Positions 27,179 to 35,047 of a stretch of 64,000 nt of DNA are shown here, piece by piece; position 1 is the stretch's first letter, and each line of letters begins with the position of its first letter. The position numbers and the translations under genes were made by a program. The notes beneath the pieces are model-generated. The model was not told the DNA's origin. It searched no databases and was given only the letters and a program-made list of their open reading frames with translations. Source of the DNA: an uncultured Clostridia bacterium (GTDB lineage Bacteria > Bacillota > Clostridia > Christensenellales > Aristaeellaceae); NCBI GenBank assembly GCA_947596085.1, contig CANQEW010000007.1, positions 1-64,000 of the forward strand, in the 5' to 3' direction.

Positions 27179-29026
27179 ATGAGTCCCTTCAATATCATTT
27201 CACTTCTGGGCGGCCTCGCCATGTTCCTCTACGGAATGCGGATCATGGGCGACGGCCTGAAAGAGAGCTCCTCCGGCCCATTGAAGAACGCGCTGGAAAA
27301 GCTCACCAGCACCCCTCTCAAGGCGTTTCTGCTGGGCGTCGCGATGACCGCGCTGATCCAGTCCTCCACCGCCACGATTGTCATCACCTCCGGTCTGGTG
27401 GGCGCGGGAATCATCTCGCTGCACCAGTCCCTGGGCATCATCATCGGCGCGAACGTCGGCACAACGGTGACCGGCCAGATCATCCGCCTGCTGGACCTCG
27501 ATTCCTCCGGCACGTCCTTCCTGCAAATCTTCAAACCGTCCACGCTGGCGCCGCTGGCGCTGATCATCGGCATCGTCATCATCATGACGCGCAAGAATAA
27601 GGGCTCAGCGAAGGTCGGACAGATCATCATCGGCTTCGGCATACTCTTCTCGGGCCTGCTTTCCATGACAGACGCGGTGAGCGTATTGACGGAGGGCGGC
27701 CTCATCGAGGGTCTGTTCTCCCAGCTCGGCAAGAATCCGTTCCTCGCCTACGCCATCGGCGCGGCCGTGGCTTTCGTGCTGCAGAGCTCGTCCGCCTCGA
27801 TCGGTATCCTGCAAGCGTTCTCCACCTCGGGCCTGTTGACGTTCAGCGCCATCTACGCCGTGCTGGTGGGCATCTACCTGGGCGATTGCGTGACCACCGC
27901 CATCGTCTGCAACATCGGTGCGAAGCCGGACGCGAAGCGCGTCGGCATCGTCAATATCCTGTTCAATTTGAGCAAGACGCTGGCGATTCTGATCGGCGTG
28001 ACCATCCTCCACCACCTTGGCGTGTTGAATGGCATCTGGAGCCGTACGATCACCTCCGGCGGCATCGCGAACACGAATACAATCTTCAATCTGGCCTGTG
28101 CGCTGCTGTTCTTCCCCGCGCTCGGGCTGTATGAAAAGCAGAGCCACAAGCTGGTGAAGGACGAGCCGAAGACCGTCGGAAAGTACGACGCGCTGCTGGA
28201 CGCGCTCAACCCGGTGTTCTTCAGCACTCCCGCGCTGGCCTTTGCCCGCTGCTACGACGCGCTGCAGGCGATGTATGACGTCTCGCGCAACAGCATTCTG
28301 CGCGCCTTCGACACGCTCTTCGAGTACAACGAGGCCGCGGTCGCGCAGGTCGCCGAGGACGAGGATTCCGTCGATCTCCTGGCAGACCGGATCAGCAACT
28401 ATCTCGTGCAGATCTCCGCGCACATCACCGCCCCCGACCACGTGGAAATTCTGGATCACTACCACTCGTTGAACACGGAGTTTGAGCGCCTGAGCGACCA
28501 CGCACTGAATATCACGGAAATCGCGACCTCCCTGCGCGACCACAACGCGGCGTTCCAGAAGACCGCGCTTTCGGAGGTCAGCATTCTCAAAAAGCTGCTC
28601 AGTCAGATCCTGTATTACAGCGACAAGACCTTCAAAAACAACGACATCACCATGGCGCGCCACATCGAACCGCTGGAACAGGTCGTGGACGACATCGTCA
28701 GCGTCATGAAGGATCACCACCTGGAGCGCTTGCGCACTGGCGCCTGTTCCACCTTCGCCGGTACAGAATTTTTGAACCTGCTCTCGGAGGCCGAGCGCAT
28801 CTCGGATGTCTGCTCCAATATCGGCGTCGCCACCATCGCGCGCGCGCGCCCCGAAATCAAGCATCAGGTGCACGACTACATTTCCATGCTGCACGCCGGC
28901 CGCGACGAGGCCTTCAACCGCGAGTACCAGGCAGCGCACGACTACTTCTTCGATCAGATCTATGAAATGACGGAAATTGAGCGCAACCCAGACGGCGGCG
29001 ACTCGAACGATTCCATCGCTGGATAG
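27179..29026 (+). CDS. Na+/phosphate symporter with C-terminal PhoU domain
   Basis: The protein (615 aa) has two inverted membrane repeats marked by ALIQSSTATIVITSG and FVLQSSSASIGILQAF, the QSS signature of the NptA/PNaS family, plus GANVGTTVTG. From about residue 345 a helical PhoU-like domain follows (ALQAMYDVSRNSILRAF, later LNTEFERLSDHALNI). It should take up inorganic phosphate with sodium, the PhoU part regulating it. ATG 27179 has AGGCAGGTG upstream. Its position after a phosphodiesterase suggests a phosphate-acquisition pair. Confidence 0.92.
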   Translation: MSPFNIISLLGGLAMFLYGMRIMGDGLKESSSGPLKNALEKLTSTPLKAFLLGVAMTALIQSSTATIVITSGLVGAGIISLHQSLGIIIGANVGTTVTGQIIRLLDLDSSGTSFLQIFKPSTLAPLALIIGIVIIMTRKNKGSAKVGQIIIGFGILFSGLLSMTDAVSVLTEGGLIEGLFSQLGKNPFLAYAIGAAVAFVLQSSSASIGILQAFSTSGLLTFSAIYAVLVGIYLGDCVTTAIVCNIGAKPDAKRVGIVNILFNLSKTLAILIGVTILHHLGVLNGIWSRTITSGGIANTNTIFNLACALLFFPALGLYEKQSHKLVKDEPKTVGKYDALLDALNPVFFSTPALAFARCYDALQAMYDVSRNSILRAFDTLFEYNEAAVAQVAEDEDSVDLLADRISNYLVQISAHITAPDHVEILDHYHSLNTEFERLSDHALNITEIATSLRDHNAAFQKTALSEVSILKKLLSQILYYSDKTFKNNDITMARHIEPLEQVVDDIVSVMKDHHLERLRTGACSTFAGTEFLNLLSEAERISDVCSNIGVATIARARPEIKHQVHDYISMLHAGRDEAFNREYQAAHDYFFDQIYEMTEIERNPDGGDSNDSIAG

Positions 29027-29082
29027 AATTTGATCCGCCCGTGGAGCGGACGATCCGGATAAGAGTGAGGAATCACAAACAT

Positions 29083-29110
29083 GCCTCCCAGCAAAGCTTT
29101 GCCGGGAGGC
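29083..29110. terminator. Bidirectional hairpin between convergent genes
   Basis: GCCTCCC and GGGAGGC enclose an inner GCAAA/TTTGC stem. It separates the Na/Pi symporter gene from the end of the convergent glycosidase gene. The T-run is poor on both sides. Confidence 0.5.
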
Positions 29111-29172
29111 AATTTGCACGGGCCGTTACAATCTGCAGCGGCTCGCCTTCTAACTTCGAATTCGGTTGATTT

Positions 29173-31116
29173 CTACTTAACTTCTTTCTGCTTCTCCACG
29201 CGCACCGTGCCCAGCGGGAATTCACAGATGCGCAGTGGAGCTTCACCATAGGGCACCAGCTCCAGCACATCCAGCACGTCCTTTTCGAAGCGCGGGGCCA
29301 TCGGCATCGAGGCGCAGTTCTCCCCATCCGCCGGCCATTCGATCTTTGCGGCCCGCACCATCACACCCAGCGCGTGCTCGCCGTGGCCGAAGGGACCCAC
29401 GTCCTCTTCGATCTGGATCAACTTCATCGGCTCGTCGCGCACCAGCGCCCGGTTCCAGGGCTCCTGCGAGGCCGCGCCCAAACCTTCGGGCAGCTCGGTC
29501 CAATCCGGTTCGAGGCGCAACGCCATCAGCACCGGCCCCACCTCCACCGCGCCGGACTGGTGATACCAGCGCGACACGCGCGGCACCGCGGGGAGCTCCA
29601 GCCGGATGACGTCTCCGCTGATCCAGCGGCGGCGGACGCAGGCGCTCTCGCCCGCGCGCACCTGCATGATCTCGCCGCCAGGCAGGTAAATCATCGCCTG
29701 GCGCACCCAGTAGGGAATGCGCAGATACAGCGGGAATTCCGCCGGCTGCTTCACGGAGATCTGAATCTCCGCGCCGTGCAGGAAGGGATAGCCGCCCTTC
29801 ACCCGCAGCCGCACCGGCACGCCGTCCAGCGACGCGCGCACCGAACAGGGGGCGTAACTGACGGCGGCGAGTCCGCCGTCGTTGGTGGCGTACCACAGCG
29901 AGGAGACGAACTTCGGCCACGCCTGGTGGCAGCTCGCGCAGTCCAGATCGTTGCGGGCGGCGTGGTACAGGTTCGCGTCCTCCGGGGCGCTGTAGAAGCG
30001 GCGCGCGCCGAGGGAGAGCTTTACCTGGTTCGCCTGCTGTGCTGGCTGGTACTTCGCCATGTCCGGCGTAAACGCCGCGGGCAGGGCGTTATAGGCGATC
30101 TTTTCCAGCACGTCCGCCGGCTCCGCGCCGAAGTCGCCGATGCCGATGAGCGCCTCCATGCTGTTCATCAGCTCCACCACCGCCTGCAGCGACGCGCCCT
30201 GGGTGGGATTTGCGCCGTTCAAGTGCCCGTCGCAGCTGAACATGCCGTTCGCCATGCCGTGGTGCTTCATTAGTTTTTCGTAGCCGAAGTGGAACCCGCC
30301 CTGCTCCTTGAAGCCGCTCTTGAACAGGTTGATCACGCCCGGCGTCTTGAGCCCGAAGGCCACGTTCGCGCCCTGGGTCTGGTGGTACTGGCTGTGGAAG
30401 TAGGGGCGCTTCTCCTCGATCAGCGGCTCGTCCTTCTCCTCGCCCAGCGCCTCGCGCAAGCGATCCCAGCGCAGCGACTTGTTCATCGGCATTACGTTCG
30501 GGAAGGTGTGGAAGATGTTTGGCCAGTCCAGCGTCTGCGCGCGCAGCCGCCGGCACAGCTCCATCAGGTACTTCTGTCCGGTGATGTTGTACAGCCACAA
30601 CGCCAGCTCCATGTTGTCGCCGCCGCGCGCCACGGCCCAGTCCCGCAGCGGATGAATGGCGAGATTCTTGTACTGATACTTGAAAAAGCGGTCCATCAGC
30701 ACCAGCACGCGCTTGTCGTTGGTCGCGGTGAAATACAGCCGCAGCGCGCGCAGCGCCAGCATCAGCGGCCAGTAATCGTTGTTCTCCGCCGGCCCGAACC
30801 AGCCGTCCTCCCGCTGACTCTGGAGGATCCAATCCACCCGGCCCTGGGCGCGCTCCTTGAGCTCCCCATCGTCCAGCGTCCAGCCCAGCGCGATCACGCC
30901 CTCCAGATAGTAGATCGAGCGCGTCAGGTCGCCGTCCTCGCCGGGCCTCCATTCGACGCCTCCGGCCTCGGGGCAGGCCGCGGCAAAGTCCCGTGTGATC
31001 CCCCGTGCCTGCATCTGCAGCTCCTCCAAGAGCCAACCCTCCGCCCGGATTGAGCCCAGCGGCAATGGCGAGAGCGTGTTCGGCGTCAGCGGCGCCCTGT
31101 TGAAGATCGGTTTCAT
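29173..31116 (-). CDS. GH127-type glycosidase (DUF1680, beta-L-arabinofuranosidase family)
   Basis: The protein (647 aa) is a cytoplasmic (alpha/alpha)6-barrel enzyme of GH127-like type. Evidence is the family start LSPLPLGSIRAEGWL, SQREDGWFGP, the MANGMFSCDGHLNG segment, and DCASCHQAWPKF, which occupies the place of the Cys-rich catalytic/zinc site in GH127. It probably removes L-arabinofuranose or a related sugar from plant glycans. The track merges it with an unrelated upstream frame (29173-32064). The real start is ATG 31116, overlapping the methyltransferase stop by four bases, with GAGGGGG upstream. A plant-glycan enzyme coupled to an rRNA methyltransferase is an odd pairing. Confidence 0.85.
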   Translation of the reverse strand: MKPIFNRAPLTPNTLSPLPLGSIRAEGWLLEELQMQARGITRDFAAACPEAGGVEWRPGEDGDLTRSIYYLEGVIALGWTLDDGELKERAQGRVDWILQSQREDGWFGPAENNDYWPLMLALRALRLYFTATNDKRVLVLMDRFFKYQYKNLAIHPLRDWAVARGGDNMELALWLYNITGQKYLMELCRRLRAQTLDWPNIFHTFPNVMPMNKSLRWDRLREALGEEKDEPLIEEKRPYFHSQYHQTQGANVAFGLKTPGVINLFKSGFKEQGGFHFGYEKLMKHHGMANGMFSCDGHLNGANPTQGASLQAVVELMNSMEALIGIGDFGAEPADVLEKIAYNALPAAFTPDMAKYQPAQQANQVKLSLGARRFYSAPEDANLYHAARNDLDCASCHQAWPKFVSSLWYATNDGGLAAVSYAPCSVRASLDGVPVRLRVKGGYPFLHGAEIQISVKQPAEFPLYLRIPYWVRQAMIYLPGGEIMQVRAGESACVRRRWISGDVIRLELPAVPRVSRWYHQSGAVEVGPVLMALRLEPDWTELPEGLGAASQEPWNRALVRDEPMKLIQIEEDVGPFGHGEHALGVMVRAAKIEWPADGENCASMPMAPRFEKDVLDVLELVPYGEAPLRICEFPLGTVRVEKQKEVK

Positions 31117-32303
31117 CTCTGTTTTCCCCCTCGATGGCCGGTTTGTCCCTTCGGCTGTCGATTCCCCTTCGCATCCTCCGGGCCCGAGGGCTCGAAGATG
31201 TGATACTCGCACTCGATGCGTCCGTTGTAGTAGCGCCTGCGGCGCGTGGCCCTTCGCCCATACTCGCGCTCGAAGCCCATGTCCGCCGAGAACGCGCAAA
31301 GCGACCAGCCGGGGTGCCTCCCCTGCAGCGCCCCGAGCTGCCGTGCCACGGCGTGGGCCGCGCGGATATTGTCCAGCCGCTCGCCGTAGGGCGGATTGCA
31401 GACGAACGTGCCCGGCTCGCCGGTGAGCGTCACGTTGCGCAAATCCTTGACCTCCAGCCCGATACGGCCCGCGAGCCCCGCCTGCTTCAAGTGGCGGCGA
31501 GCCAGCTCGATGGCCTCCGGATCGATGTCCGAACCGGAGACGCGCAGCTCGCGTTTCGACGTTTCCGCGTACCTGATCTTCGCCTCGCTGCGAATCTTCC
31601 TCAATTCCTCGTGCGGCACGCAGGGCCAGGCCTCCATGGCGAAGGGTCGGGTCAGCCCGGGCGCACGGCCCAGTGCGATGAACGCCGCCTCGATCAGCAG
31701 CGTGCCCGTGCCACAGCAGGGGTCGTACAGCGGTTGCCACGGATGCCAACCGCTCTGCAAAATCAGCGCCGCCGCCAGCGTCTCGCGAATCGGGGCCTCG
31801 CCGTTCCAGGTGCGGTAGCCCCGGTGGGAGAGCGGCTCGCCGGAAGAGTCTACGGATACGGTGACGATATCCTCGCGGATGGACACGTCGATCTGAAACA
31901 GCGCGCCGGTCTCGTCGAACCAGTCGCGGCCGTAGGCGGACTTCATGCGCTCCACCATGGCGCGCTTGGCGATCTTCTGCACGTCCGACGGGCTCATCAG
32001 CGTGGATTTTACGCACTTGGCCCGAATCGGGAAGCGCGCGTCCTCGGGCAGAAGCTTCTCCCACTCGATGGCCTTTACGCCCTGAAACAGCTCCTCGAAG
32101 CTCTTCGCCTCAAACTGGCGCATCACCAGCAGGATGCGGTCGCAGGTGCGCAGCCAGAGGTTCGCCCGGAAGCCGTCCTCGAAGCCGCCCTCGAACATGG
32201 CGCCGCCCACGTCCATCACGCGCACATTCTCCATGCCCAGGCGCTTCAGATCCCGTCCGGTCATGCCCTCCATGCCGAAGGCGGCGCTCGCAATCCATTT
32301 CAT
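31113..32303 (-). CDS. THUMP-domain 23S rRNA guanine-N2 methyltransferase (RlmL/YpsC type)
   Basis: The protein (396 aa) has an N-terminal ferredoxin-like and THUMP region (about 1-150, with VKSTLMSPSDVQKIAKRAM) and a Rossmann methyltransferase domain with PLYDPCCGTGTLLIEAA, GSDIDPEAIELAR and the base-flipping motif NPPYGERL. It methylates a guanine N2 in large-subunit rRNA using SAM. About 25 basic residues trail the domain. It sits seven bases after the sigma factor gene and overlaps the GH127 gene, so it is part of the rsbW-sig transcript. Confidence 0.92.
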   Translation of the reverse strand: MKWIASAAFGMEGMTGRDLKRLGMENVRVMDVGGAMFEGGFEDGFRANLWLRTCDRILLVMRQFEAKSFEELFQGVKAIEWEKLLPEDARFPIRAKCVKSTLMSPSDVQKIAKRAMVERMKSAYGRDWFDETGALFQIDVSIREDIVTVSVDSSGEPLSHRGYRTWNGEAPIRETLAAALILQSGWHPWQPLYDPCCGTGTLLIEAAFIALGRAPGLTRPFAMEAWPCVPHEELRKIRSEAKIRYAETSKRELRVSGSDIDPEAIELARRHLKQAGLAGRIGLEVKDLRNVTLTGEPGTFVCNPPYGERLDNIRAAHAVARQLGALQGRHPGWSLCAFSADMGFEREYGRRATRRRRYYNGRIECEYHIFEPSGPEDAKGNRQPKGQTGHRGGKQR

Positions 32304-32310
32304 ATCCGCA

Positions 32311-33072
32311 TTAACTCCGTTCTTCCGCTTCCCGCTTCAGTTCCCGGCGCAGCTGCGCCAGCGCGCCGCGCTCGGCGCGCGACACCGACATCTGAGACGC
32401 GCCGATCCGCTGCGCGGCCTCCCGCTGGGAGAGGCCTTCGAAAAAGCGGAGCTGAATCACGTCGCGCTGCGTCGGCGTCAGCTTCTCCATCGCCCGGCGC
32501 AGCAGGTCCGCGTTCTCAAAGTCGAAAAAGCCCCGATCCTCCGCGCCCAGCGTCTCCGCGACGCCGCACTCGCCCTCGGGAACCTCCGCGTCCAGCGATA
32601 CCGGCTGCATGGACTTCCACTCCAGCGCCTCCAGCACTTCGTCCTCGCTGTACCCGGTGCGCGCGACGATTTCATCCGCGCGGGGCGAGCGGCCGAGCTC
32701 ATGCGCCAGCGACTCCAGCGCCGCCTCCACCCGCCGCGCGCGCTCCGCGCCGCTCCGGGGCGCGCGGATCATGCGCGACTTGTCGCGGAAGTAGTTCTTC
32801 ACCTCGCCCACCATCGCCGGCGTGGCAAAGGTGGCGAAGCGCACGCCGCGTTTGGAATCGAAGCGCTCAACGGCGCGCGTCAGCGCCAGCGCCGCCACCT
32901 GAAACAGGTCGTCATCGTCCACGCCACGCCCCGAAAACTTGCGCGCGATGATCTCCGCGATGTAGAGGTGTCCCTCCACCACGCGGTCGCGGTGCGCCAT
33001 CTCTCCGGTCTCGGCATACAGCTTCAGCAGGCGTTCGGTCTCCTCGTGGGAGAGTCGCAGGTTCGCATACAT
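32311..33072 (-). CDS. SigB/SigF/SigG-family RNA polymerase sigma factor
   Basis: The sigma factor (253 aa) has region 2 (RDRVVEGHLYIAEIIARKF, DDLFQVAALALTRAVERFD, FATFATPAMVGEVKNYFRD), region 3 (ARRVEAALESLAHELGRSPRADEI) and region 4 with the helix-turn-helix LSQREAAQRIGASQMSVSRAERG. This is the stress/sporulation group that is normally held by an RsbW/SpoIIAB anti-sigma factor, encoded just upstream here. Start ATG 33072 is three bases after that gene. It may direct the transcription of its own operon; the target regulon is unknown. Confidence 0.92.
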   Translation of the reverse strand: MYANLRLSHEETERLLKLYAETGEMAHRDRVVEGHLYIAEIIARKFSGRGVDDDDLFQVAALALTRAVERFDSKRGVRFATFATPAMVGEVKNYFRDKSRMIRAPRSGAERARRVEAALESLAHELGRSPRADEIVARTGYSEDEVLEALEWKSMQPVSLDAEVPEGECGVAETLGAEDRGFFDFENADLLRRAMEKLTPTQRDVIQLRFFEGLSQREAAQRIGASQMSVSRAERGALAQLRRELKREAEERS

Positions 33073-33075
33073 CGC

Positions 33076-33459
33076 TCACCCCACGCGCAGTTCGACGCGG
33101 CCGATGGCGTCGCCGTCCATTCGAATTTCCGCGCCGTCTACCAGCGATTCCAGTATGCAGCGCACCACCTCGCGCTCATCCTCGCTCACGGGGGCGGGCC
33201 TTCCGCCCTCGCCGCGCACCGAGATGCGCAGGCATCCATCCTCCTGGACAAAGCGCAGGCGCAGCGCCTCCGGACCGCCCGATTCGCCGATCAGGCAGCT
33301 GCACGCCTCCTCTACGGCGAGCTTCACATCGTCCATGCGATCCACGGTCAGCCCCGCGCGCGCCACCACGCCGGCGGTCGTCAACCGCAGCACCAGCATC
33401 ATGTTTCTCCTGGCGGGCAACGAGAGCTCAACGGCTCCGTTCAAGGCGGCTTCGCTCAC
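33076..33459 (-). CDS. RsbW/SpoIIAB-like anti-sigma protein with degraded kinase motifs
   Basis: The protein (127 aa) has the GHKL fold sequence of RsbW (LPARRNMMLVLRLTTAGVVARAG, then DDVKLAVEEAC). Where active family members have an Asn in the N-box (EAxTN), this one has EACSCL, and the Gly-rich G1 box before the last helix is replaced by SEDEREVVRCILESLVDG. It probably still binds the sigma factor encoded next but may not phosphorylate an anti-anti-sigma factor; none is encoded nearby. Start is GTG 33459 with GGGAGG upstream. Confidence 0.8.
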   Translation of the reverse strand: MSEAALNGAVELSLPARRNMMLVLRLTTAGVVARAGLTVDRMDDVKLAVEEACSCLIGESGGPEALRLRFVQEDGCLRISVRGEGGRPAPVSEDEREVVRCILESLVDGAEIRMDGDAIGRVELRVG

Positions 33460-33508
33460 CGAGACGACCTCCCAAGGGGCAAAAATCCCCAGAATTTCAC
33501 TATATTTC

Positions 33509-33545
33509 CACTTTTTATTATAAAATAAAAAGTGACCTCCGACAA
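33509..33545 (-). promoter_or_regulatory. Promoter of the rsbW-sig operon inside a 26-bp palindrome
   Basis: A perfect palindrome (arms CACTTTTTATT and AATAAAAAGTG around four bases, 33509-33534) contains the minus-strand -10 box TATAAT (33517-33522). TTGTCG (33540-33545) lies 17 bases upstream of it as the -35 box. An operator overlapping a -10 box is a typical repressor site. Confidence 0.6.
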
Positions 33546-33624
33546 GGTTTGCGGGGCCCGAAAATCCCCGGAAACAACAAATTTAATGAGATTGTCAGAA
33601 TATGCGCATCTTTTCCCCGCGCCC

Positions 33625-33653
33625 TTGACAGATTTTGCGCCGCGGTGGATAAT
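33625..33653 (+). promoter_or_regulatory. Promoter of the pseudouridine synthase gene
   Basis: TTGACA (33625-33630), 17 bases and GATAAT (33648-33653) form a strong sigma-A promoter whose start would be about 20 bases before ATG 33681. Confidence 0.75.
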
Positions 33654-33680
33654 GATAGGACTGGAAGGGAGGCGCGCGCC

Positions 33681-34412
33681 ATGGAGATCGTCCGCGCGGG
33701 ATCGTTCGCGATTCCGGTGCTTTACGAGGACAACCACCTGCTGGTGGTGGAAAAGCCGGCCAATCTGCCCACGCAGGCGGACCGCTCCGGCGACGCCGAC
33801 CTGTTGAGCATTTTGAAGGCGTACATCGGGGAAAAATACAACAAGCCCGGCGCGGTGTACCTCGGCTTGGTGCACCGGCTCGACCGGCCCGTGGGGGGAG
33901 TCATGGTGTTCGCCCGCACGTCGAAGGCGGCGGCGCGGCTGAGCGAGGCGTTCCGCGCGCACGCCCAGGATCGGCGCTACCTCGCCGTGGTCGAAGGCGC
34001 GCTCGACGGGCCGCTTTCGCTCACGGACTGGCTGCTGAAGGACGCGCGCACGGGCATGGTGCGCGTCGCGGCCGAGGGCGCGCCCGGCGCGAAGGAGGCG
34101 CGGCTGATTTCCCGGCCGCTGGCTGAGCGGAACGGCCTGACGCTGACGGACGTGCAGCTCTTCACCGGCCGCGCCCATCAGATTCGCGTGCAGCACGCGC
34201 ACGCGGGGCATCCGCTCTGGGGTGACATGCGCTACGGCCATGGCGAGCCGGGCCGCCAGATCGCGCTGTGGGCGTACCGGCTGATTCTGGAGCATCCCAC
34301 GCGGCACGAGCGGATGCGCTTCGCCTCCCGCCCCCCGCGCGCGGGCGCTTGGGTTCTGTTCGAGAAAAAGATCGACATGGCGATGGAGGCGGACAGATGG
34401 GACGAAGAGTGA
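33681..34412 (+). CDS. RluA-family pseudouridine synthase
   Basis: The enzyme (243 aa) isomerises uridine in rRNA or tRNA. The catalytic Asp is in LVHRLDRPVGGVMVFA, and the family's opening VLYEDNHLLVVEKPANLPTQ and FTGRAHQIRVQHAH are present. It lacks an S4 domain, so it is one of the short RluA types. I choose ATG 33681 with GGAAGGGAGG upstream; the track's 33549 start lies before the promoter. It overlaps the next gene by 16 bases. Confidence 0.93.
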   Translation: MEIVRAGSFAIPVLYEDNHLLVVEKPANLPTQADRSGDADLLSILKAYIGEKYNKPGAVYLGLVHRLDRPVGGVMVFARTSKAAARLSEAFRAHAQDRRYLAVVEGALDGPLSLTDWLLKDARTGMVRVAAEGAPGAKEARLISRPLAERNGLTLTDVQLFTGRAHQIRVQHAHAGHPLWGDMRYGHGEPGRQIALWAYRLILEHPTRHERMRFASRPPRAGAWVLFEKKIDMAMEADRWDEE

Positions 34413-34759
34413 ACCCGCCGCGCCGGACGCTGATCTTTCTGACCTGCGTGCTGGCGGTTCCGACGGTGCCGAGCCTGATCTACGGCGCGCCGGACATGAC
34501 GAACGTTGAGGCGATGCTGCCCTACCTGCTGGTCGGCGCGCTTCTGGGGCTGATTCACCTGTTTTTGCGCCCGATCATCCGCGCGCTCTCCGCGCCGCTG
34601 GGCTGTCTGACCCTCGGGCTCTCGGGCACGGTGATTGACGTGGCGCTGATCTACCTGAGCGCGCGCTTGCTGCCGGGCTTTCCCGCCCCGGAATTCCTCT
34701 GCGCGGCGCTGACCGCCTTTCTCATCAACGCGGTATCAACCTATCTGCGGCATAAATAG
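34397..34759 (+). CDS. Phage-holin-4-like small membrane protein (YvlD type)
   Basis: The protein (120 aa) has four hydrophobic helices (TLIFLTCVLAVPTVPSLIYG, YLLVGALLGLIHLF, the conserved LRPIIRALSAPLGCLTLGL, then the last near FLCAALTAFLIN). This is the PF04020 family (YvlD), a bacterial membrane family despite its holin name. ATG 34397 lies within the end of the RluA gene. No lysis genes are near, so phage lysis is unlikely. A stress- or envelope-related role is known for relatives. Confidence 0.8.
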   Translation: MGRRVNPPRRTLIFLTCVLAVPTVPSLIYGAPDMTNVEAMLPYLLVGALLGLIHLFLRPIIRALSAPLGCLTLGLSGTVIDVALIYLSARLLPGFPAPEFLCAALTAFLINAVSTYLRHK

Positions 34760-34760
34760 C

Positions 34761-34905
34761 GCTTCGCGACGCAGACGCGTCGCGAAGTGCTTCTGCGTGT
34801 CGAAAAAGTATTTTCGACACTTGCCCGGGAAATCTGAGGATTTCCCGGGCGGAGAGAAAAAGGCTGCGGTTTCCTGAAAATCTCACGATTTTCCGGGCGA
34901 AAACC
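34761..34905. repeat. Four consecutive hairpins with 4-base loops
   Basis: Directly after the holin-like gene are CTTCGCGACGC/GCGTCGCGAAG, GTGTCGAAAA/TTTTCGACAC, GCCCGGGAAATC/GATTTCCCGGGC and CCTGAAAATC/GATTTTCCGGG. The last two are clearly related in arms and layout and look like copies of one REP-like palindrome. The first may terminate the upstream transcript. The rest of the gap up to mgtE (34906-35047) has nothing I can assign. Confidence 0.6.
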
Positions 34906-35047
34906 TGACTGGCAGGTATTGTTTCCCTTCCGCTTACGCTCCAGGAAAACCAAATCCGACGTACACGCCGCCGGATTTGATTGAACAAGCTGTCCTGTGA
35001 TTGTTTTTTTGATAGACTGTAGCGCTTCCCAAAGCTACATTCCGAAA

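Noticed and set aside
31117-32064. N-terminal 316 residues of the ORF-track entry 29173-32064
   Set aside because: This part lies in the wrong frame over the rRNA methyltransferase. The GH127 protein begins at ATG 31116 with its own ribosome site.
34397-34759. Prophage lysis gene (holin)
   Set aside because: The family name suggests a holin, but there is no endolysin or other phage gene nearby and relatives are ordinary envelope proteins.
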